A stretch of 64,000 nucleotides of DNA from NCBI RefSeq assembly GCF_019059575.1, contig NW_024881591.1:310001-374000 (forward strand), read 5' to 3'. This document shows, in pieces, positions 59,000 through 64,000 of this stretch. Every line of letters starts with the position of its first letter. Within the stretch, counting starts at the first letter, position 1. This DNA is from Amphibalanus amphitrite. Lineage: Eukaryota; Arthropoda; Thecostraca; Balanomorpha; Balanidae. The translations under genes were made by a program, and so were the position numbers. The notes beneath the pieces are model-generated. The model was given only the letters and a program-made list of their open reading frames with translations, was not told the DNA's origin and did not search any database.

Positions 59000-59248
59000 T
59001 CACTTGGCTGCTCGGAGCAGCGCCGGCACAACATGACTAGATGGGGCGTCTCGAAATCCATAAGATTCACCGGCGAACGCCTCAGGTAACCCGTCTAATC
59101 TCGAACACACCTCAGGTTGTCGTATGCTGTCCATAATGTCCAGTCCTCCCTGAAACAGACGAAACAAGCTGTCAGAATGAATCACTTCAGCAACGTCGTT
59201 TTCAAAAGACCCTTGTCCATTGTCCATTATAACGATATGCAACAACAT
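59000..59248 (-). CDS. Possible unrecognised minus-strand exon(s)
   Basis: The frame MLLHIVIMDNGQGSFENDVA continues EVIHSDSLFRLFQGGLDIMDSIRQPEVC to a stop near 59000. An internal CTGTTTCAG|G and GAG|GTGTGT could bound a mini-exon. No family recognised. Confidence 0.2.
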   Translation of the reverse strand: MLLHIVIMDNGQGSFENDVAEVIHSDSLFRLFQGGLDIMDSIRQPEVCSRLDGLPEAFAGESYGFRDAPSSHVVPALLRAAK

Positions 59249-59628
59249 TTGAGCTAAGTAAAGCCGTGAATAATCATTGGCTATTCCCCGCTAATGATTC
59301 AAAAAATAATAATAAGGGTTGTCTCGAAACCAGACGGTGATGTCTATGAAGGCACGAAAATTGCTACATTTGGTTTATGTGTGGGATAAAAACCTACTGA
59401 TCAAAATTATGCCCAAATATATAAAGTAAACGGGAAAAGCTTATTTATCAGCAAACAGTCGGCAAGATATTCAATAGTTTTCACCGTTTAAATTTATGAT
59501 TACCGTAATTAACTAAATCTGTGACTAAATCAAAAGGTCGCTTGTTTTTTCGACCAATCGTTCATTCTTCCTTTCATCCATTCCTTCAGCATTTGATCGT
59601 TAGTTCGTTCATTCGTCCGTTCCCTAAT

Positions 59629-59990
59629 TCATTCATTCATTCATTCATTCATTCATTCATTCATTCATTCATTCTAGAGATGTCAATCGGATACCAACTT
59701 TTTGGTATACCGATACCAAACCGATACCAACTTGGTATGTGGTATTTTGATCCTAATGTTGTTGGTATTTTGTTGGTATTACGAATCCGGCTAATGTATA
59801 CCTAAGAGGATACGAATTCGGTAAAACGTTGGTATTTCCCTCATGTTCCCAAGTTGGTTTGGTTTCGGTATTTTTTCATGGTTTTGGTTGGCATTTGGTT
59901 TGGTATCTGATTTTCCGTTATTAACATCACTTATTCATTCATTCATTCATTCATTCATTCATTCATTCATTCATTCATTCACTCATTCAT
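59629..59990. repeat. Two (CATT)n arrays flanking a GGTAT-rich segment
   Basis: Tetranucleotide arrays at about 59629-59674 and 59930-59990 bracket roughly 250 bp full of GGTAT/ATACC motifs such as ACCGATACCAA. Confidence 0.9.
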
Positions 59991-60033
59991 TTGAGACTTT
60001 TTTCGTAAGCACAGCATTGATGTGGAGTTATAC

Positions 60034-61447
60034 TCACCCTGGTCTGTGGACGTATTTACACGCTGACCCCCGCTCGCACGGACAGGTGGCGTAGATGGGC
60101 ACGGGCAGGTTGGCCGGCAGCGCCTGACACCGCTGGCCGACTGGTGTGCGGGGCCGACACACGGTCCCAGAGCTGAGACGGGCGCAGCACGAGTCGGAGT
60201 CGCAGTCGGCGTCCGTGCGGCACTCGGACACTGCCGGCGGAGACGGGGGAAGACGGTCAGAGACGGGAGGAGACGGTCAGAGACGGGAGGAGACGGTCAG
60301 AGACGGGAGGAGACGGTCAGAGACGGGAGGAGACGGTCAGAGACGGGAGGAGACGGTCAGAGACGGGAGGAGACGGGAGGAGACGGTCAGAGACGGTCAG
60401 AGACGGGGGGAGGCGGTCAGAGACGGGGGGAGGCGGTCAGAGACGGGAGGAGACGGGAGGAGACGGTCAGAGACTGTCAGAGACGAGGGGAGACGGGAGG
60501 AGACGGGAGGAGGCGGGAGGAGACGGGAGGAGACGGTCAGAGACGGGAGGAGACGGTCAGAGACTGTCAGAGACGGGAGGAGACGGTCAGAGACGGGAGG
60601 AGACGGTCAGAGACGGGAGGAGACGGTCAGAGACTGTCAGAGACGGGGGGAGACGGGAAGAGACGGTCAGAGACGGGAGGAGGCTGTCAGAGACGGTCAG
60701 AGACGGGAGGAGACGGGAGGAGACGGTCAGAGACGATCAGAGACGGGAGGAGACGGGAGGAGGCGGTCAGAGACGGGAGGAGGCTGTCAGAGACGGTCAG
60801 AGACGGGAGGAGACGGGAGGAGACGGTCAGAGACGGGGGGAGACGGGAGGAGACGGGAGGGGACGGTCAGAGACGGGTCACACAGAGTCAGGGACGGGTC
60901 AGATACTGGCCAGAGACGGGTCAGAAACCAGGCAGGGACGGGTCCGATACTAGTCGAGGACGGGTCAGATGGAGGTCAGAGACGGGCCCGATAGATTAGA
61001 GAATAATCAGACCTCGGAAGATACGGACTGAATAAACACGAATCAGCGACGGCCAAGTGATGGACCAGCTATTCACAAAACAAACTACGCTGAAAGCGGG
61101 GAAAACAAAAATCAGGCATAGGAAACACAGAACAAAGTACGGGACAAATATAGACGTTCCAAAAACATGGCACTGTTTGCACACTCCCTTCGCAGTCGCA
61201 CCATTCCCTCGCCCCAGCCCCTCCAGTCCTTTGACGTACCGAGCTCCTTCTTCTCCTTGTGCTGTCGCCTCTGGCAGTGACCCAGTGTACAGGAGCTGCT
61301 GCGGCCGCGGCACTGGCCGTCCCGGGAGCACGGCTGGCCGGGCCGCCGGCGCCGCTGGCACGTGCCCGACGCCGAGTCACAGAACCTGCCGCGGCCACAC
61401 ACCTGGTCCGACAGACAGCTCCGCTCACTGGAGCGCTCCGAGGCCAT
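60034..61447 (-). CDS. Dickkopf/prokineticin-like Cys-rich secreted protein, two exons (5' incomplete)
   Basis: Minus-strand exons 61447-61240 and 60230-60034 (stop 60036-60034) join in phase 1. Exon A encodes an eight-Cys module (SCLSDQVCGRGRFCDS, CSRDGQC) like the N-terminal Dickkopf domain. Exon B encodes ECRTDADCDSDSCCARL, then CPCERGSAC, the Cys pattern of the colipase-fold domain of Dickkopf C-termini, prokineticins and astakines. The order Cys-1, basic linker (RRQHKEKKE), Cys-2 favours a Dickkopf-type Wnt/LRP ligand. The ATG at 61447 directly follows a consensus acceptor (TTCCAG), so a signal-peptide exon is expected upstream on this strand; none was found. The stop overlaps a possible donor (CAGG|GTGAGT), so a further exon cannot be excluded. 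Confidence 0.6.
60241..60880. repeat. Two-letter decamer array in the Dickkopf-like intron
   Basis: About 63 consecutive 10-mers, mostly AGACGGGAGG and AGACGGTCAG with a few one-base variants, in irregular order. It starts 10 bp from exon B and forms that acceptor's pyrimidine tract on the minus strand. The long plus-strand frame across it is an artefact of the repeat. Confidence 0.95.
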
Positions 61448-61457
61448 CTGGAACAGA

Positions 61458-61575
61458 GGTCAGGTCACAGGTCAGGTCACAGGTCAGGTCACAGGTCAGG
61501 TCGCAGGTCAGATAACAGGTCAGATCATAGATGAGGAGTTAGGACACAAGTCAGATCACAGGTCAGGTCATAGCT
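61458..61575. repeat. CAGGTCA minisatellite
   Basis: Tandem ACAGGTCAGGTC units begin about 11 bp from the exon A acceptor. On the minus strand they provide its pyrimidine-rich tract. Looser GGTCA repeats continue to 61.75 kb. Confidence 0.9.
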
Positions 61576-62291
61576 CAGCTCAATGACTGCATGCTACCGT
61601 TCAGGTTACCAATCCGGTCACTGATCAGAGCGTTTTTCACCGGTGGTGCCAGTGGTCAGACGTGACTTGTCAGGTCATTGATCGGTCAAGTTACCATTTA
61701 GACATCCGATCAGGTTACTAGTCAGGTCACCGGTCAGGTCACAGCACTTGTCAAATTACAAGTAAAACGGCATGCGATTGGATATCGGATCCAGTTTATG
61801 TGAACGCTCAAAAGGCAAAAATCAGCCCTACAGATGCTGGAGTATCCAGGGCATCGCTTTCGGGGGGAAGGGGACGTTAGATGCCCTCTGCCGATAACTC
61901 CTGAACCAATAAATAATCGCAGTGAGACTCGTCGCAGAGAACACTAGCGAAAAGAACTGTCAATCACGTTTTTCAGCGAAGTCTCAGTCTTAGCTGTTTA
62001 TTGTAAATAGGTATACGAGCTATGCAACGATTAGTCCCAAGAAGGTTAAGTAAAATCATTTTTGATGACCTCTAATGACCTCGGTAGTGTCCCGATAAGG
62101 AAAAGCCCTAGTACGTTTGAAAATAAGGGTTTTATCGATTGGTTCTGCTTTTATTTTCTTAATTTTCGATCTAATCAAATGAAGCAAAAACGTCCTGATT
62201 TTAAACCGGCTTGAACTCTCATCTGGGCGCCGATAAAAAGGAAACGGACCTTTCAAATAAGTTTTCTGTAGGAGCGGTGAAATTGTATGTA

Positions 62292-63267
62292 GGGTAAGGT
62301 GCCTAATTAGCGACCCCCTTAATTTGAACCGTCATTGCTCACGCTCTGTGGGTGCCACTGTATTACTGGCTTGATTTTCGGAGAGATCGTTCATTTTTCT
62401 ATTAAAATATAGTCATTTTCTGCCCCAATATTCACTAACTTATTTGTAGTGAGCATTTTGGCAAACCATTGCAAAAAACGCTAATAGGGAACTCTTCCCG
62501 ATTAGCGACCGGGGAGGGTCGCTAATAAGTCTATGGGTTTCCCCATATTAAAAATGGCAAAAAATGCGACGCCTGAAAAGATGAAATATGATCTCAAAAA
62601 GGTAACCTATACGCAAAGCACTCAAACAATCGAACAGAAACGTTTATCCAACACATTTACGTAAGTAAAAACTGATCACGTGATGCACCGAAGGCGAACA
62701 GAAGGCGGAAACCCAAATTTTGCGGGCTATCTCGTATGGTATTCGAGGTCTGCGCTGAATTCGGCATCCCTGCAGTCGGTGACGACATTTGGCATCCCCT
62801 GCCACACATTGCAAGCTTCAGCAACACCTCATTTTCATTTCTCTCTTTTCCCCTTTTTTCCCTTCTTGAGCTATTTGCGACCATGTCAGGCGCAAATAGG
62901 AAATATGAGTTGCGACACATTTTTAACCGTCATGCTGTGCACAGTTGAGCGATTCACTATGGAAAAACGGCAATCAATTGAAAAAGGAATGTCGATTCAG
63001 AATAAAAAAGGTGCATCATCCTAATGTGCATCGCTTTTCATCAGAGAGGGCCCAAACACCCACGTTTTGGATAAGAAACTCGTCATTTTTATTTAAACTC
63101 ACCTGAAACGTCCCACCAGAAACATCGACGACCGGAAAATAATTTAATTTGATAACCAAAGTATGGCTGACCTTTTGACGATGTTTTCACCCCGTTTTCT
63201 CCTGCCAGTTTTTCTGCAGGGAGGTAGGTCGCAAATCGGAAAGGGTCGCTAATTAGGCACCTTACCC
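62292..63267 (+). mobile_element. TA-flanked 976-bp element, copy 2
   Basis: Same element as 44905-45881, same orientation, differing by scattered substitutions and small indels. The ends GGGTAAGGTGCCTAATTAGC are flanked by TA at 62290-62291 and 63268-63269. Confidence 0.9.
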
Positions 63268-63269
63268 TA

Positions 63270-64000
63270 CTGTTTCTCCGGTCCGATTCATTTTGCTCTC
63301 ACGATTTATCCATTTTCCAAAATGGTGCCGTGTACAGTTCATTCGCCATTTATTCGTCTAGGAATGCAGCCTTTCGGCCATTGCGGGACTCAGGCGGTTA
63401 TCTTCCTCCAGTAGGGAATTCAAACGTCAATACAACTTTTCTCGACAGTAACCACGTTTGCTATCAATAAGAAGGGAAAAGACGGCTCCAGAATCCCTCG
63501 GGGCAGCACGCGTTCACCGTACAGATACTGATCGAGGTCTGCCCGTCTGTCGGGACGGATAACTTATCCGTGGGATAGCCTAAGCCGCTTTGGCGCTGGC
63601 AAGAAAATTACATGACAGGTTACAAGGCGATGAGGACCGACATGTCAGCTTACTGACAGCCTGTTGAAAATGCCCGTGACCAGAGATTCTCACGCCAATA
63701 AATGCAGCTTAATTCGTGTACGGCGAATGACGCACCAATGGTCCTGCAGGGTGTCAGCTGGATAGCCCGATGCACAGTAGTATTGTTTGCCCATTTAAAA
63801 ATTACCACTATTGTTACAATGGTTATAGGTAAGTGAACAGTCGGTCGTTTAAAATTTTGCTTCTGACGTACTCAGCGTACTGCAACATTTACGTAAACAT
63901 GCTCGGATTAATTATTACCTCCTTCCTTCCTCCTATTCCACGAAGTCCATTTATGTGAAAACAAAAACTGAGTAAGCGCCCAAGGAACAATGCTAAAAAA
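63270..64000. other. Gene-free end of window
   Basis: No frame, RNA gene or element supported here. The upstream exon of the Dickkopf-like gene may lie in 61.6-64 kb or beyond. Confidence 0.5.

Noticed and set aside
60146..60994. 282-residue plus-strand frame rich in RRSETGGDG repeats
   Set aside because: It is the decamer array read in an open frame; the real exon lies on the other strand.

Overview
The window is eukaryotic nuclear DNA, almost certainly from an arthropod and perhaps a crustacean. It has GC-rich coding exons with phased GT-AG introns, AT-richer introns and spacers, a 7TM gustatory-type chemoreceptor, TAGGTT/TTAGG-like tracts, and many small DNA transposons. A barnacle-like genome would fit, but that is a guess. 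There are no bacterial operons, no CRISPR array and no rRNA.

Region by region. 1-12.9 kb is a nested transposon block. A 341-bp inverted-repeat element with a perfect 8-bp target duplication (1060-1067 and 10924-10931) was opened by a 4.26-kb PIF/Harbinger-like element (1216-5474, carrying a PHD-finger exon and a hAT-type MITE), by an inverted copy of itself (5491-5830), and by a 4.9-kb element with 20-bp terminal inverted repeats (5956-10852). The last holds three remnants of a non-LTR retrotransposon RNase H region. 12.94-24.23 kb is a 16-exon ACK/TNK2-type non-receptor tyrosine kinase gene (SAM, kinase, SH3, CRIB, Pro-rich, UBA), with consistent phase at every junction. 29.03-30.44 kb is an intronless gustatory receptor. 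37.47-52.82 kb is a four-exon gene for an unrecognised 474-residue protein with a 13.2-kb first intron that hosts several TA-flanked DNA elements. 60.03-61.45 kb, on the minus strand, holds two exons of a Dickkopf/prokineticin-like Cys-rich secreted protein. The rest is spacer with satellites, microsatellites and more MITEs.

The most unusual feature is that short tandem duplications repeatedly lie across splice junctions. In the kinase gene, six splice sites at exons 4, 5, 7, 9 and 10 are copied two to five times together with a little flanking exon. One extra acceptor would add exactly 16 in-frame codons to the kinase domain; the others mostly give early stops. In the Dickkopf-like gene both acceptors run straight into minisatellites. 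In the orphan gene the stop-codon region has been amplified into the 3' flank. A 41-bp satellite at 32.2-32.7 kb is built of acceptor-like units. A second theme is that several DNA transposon families repeat their terminal core motif inside the element.
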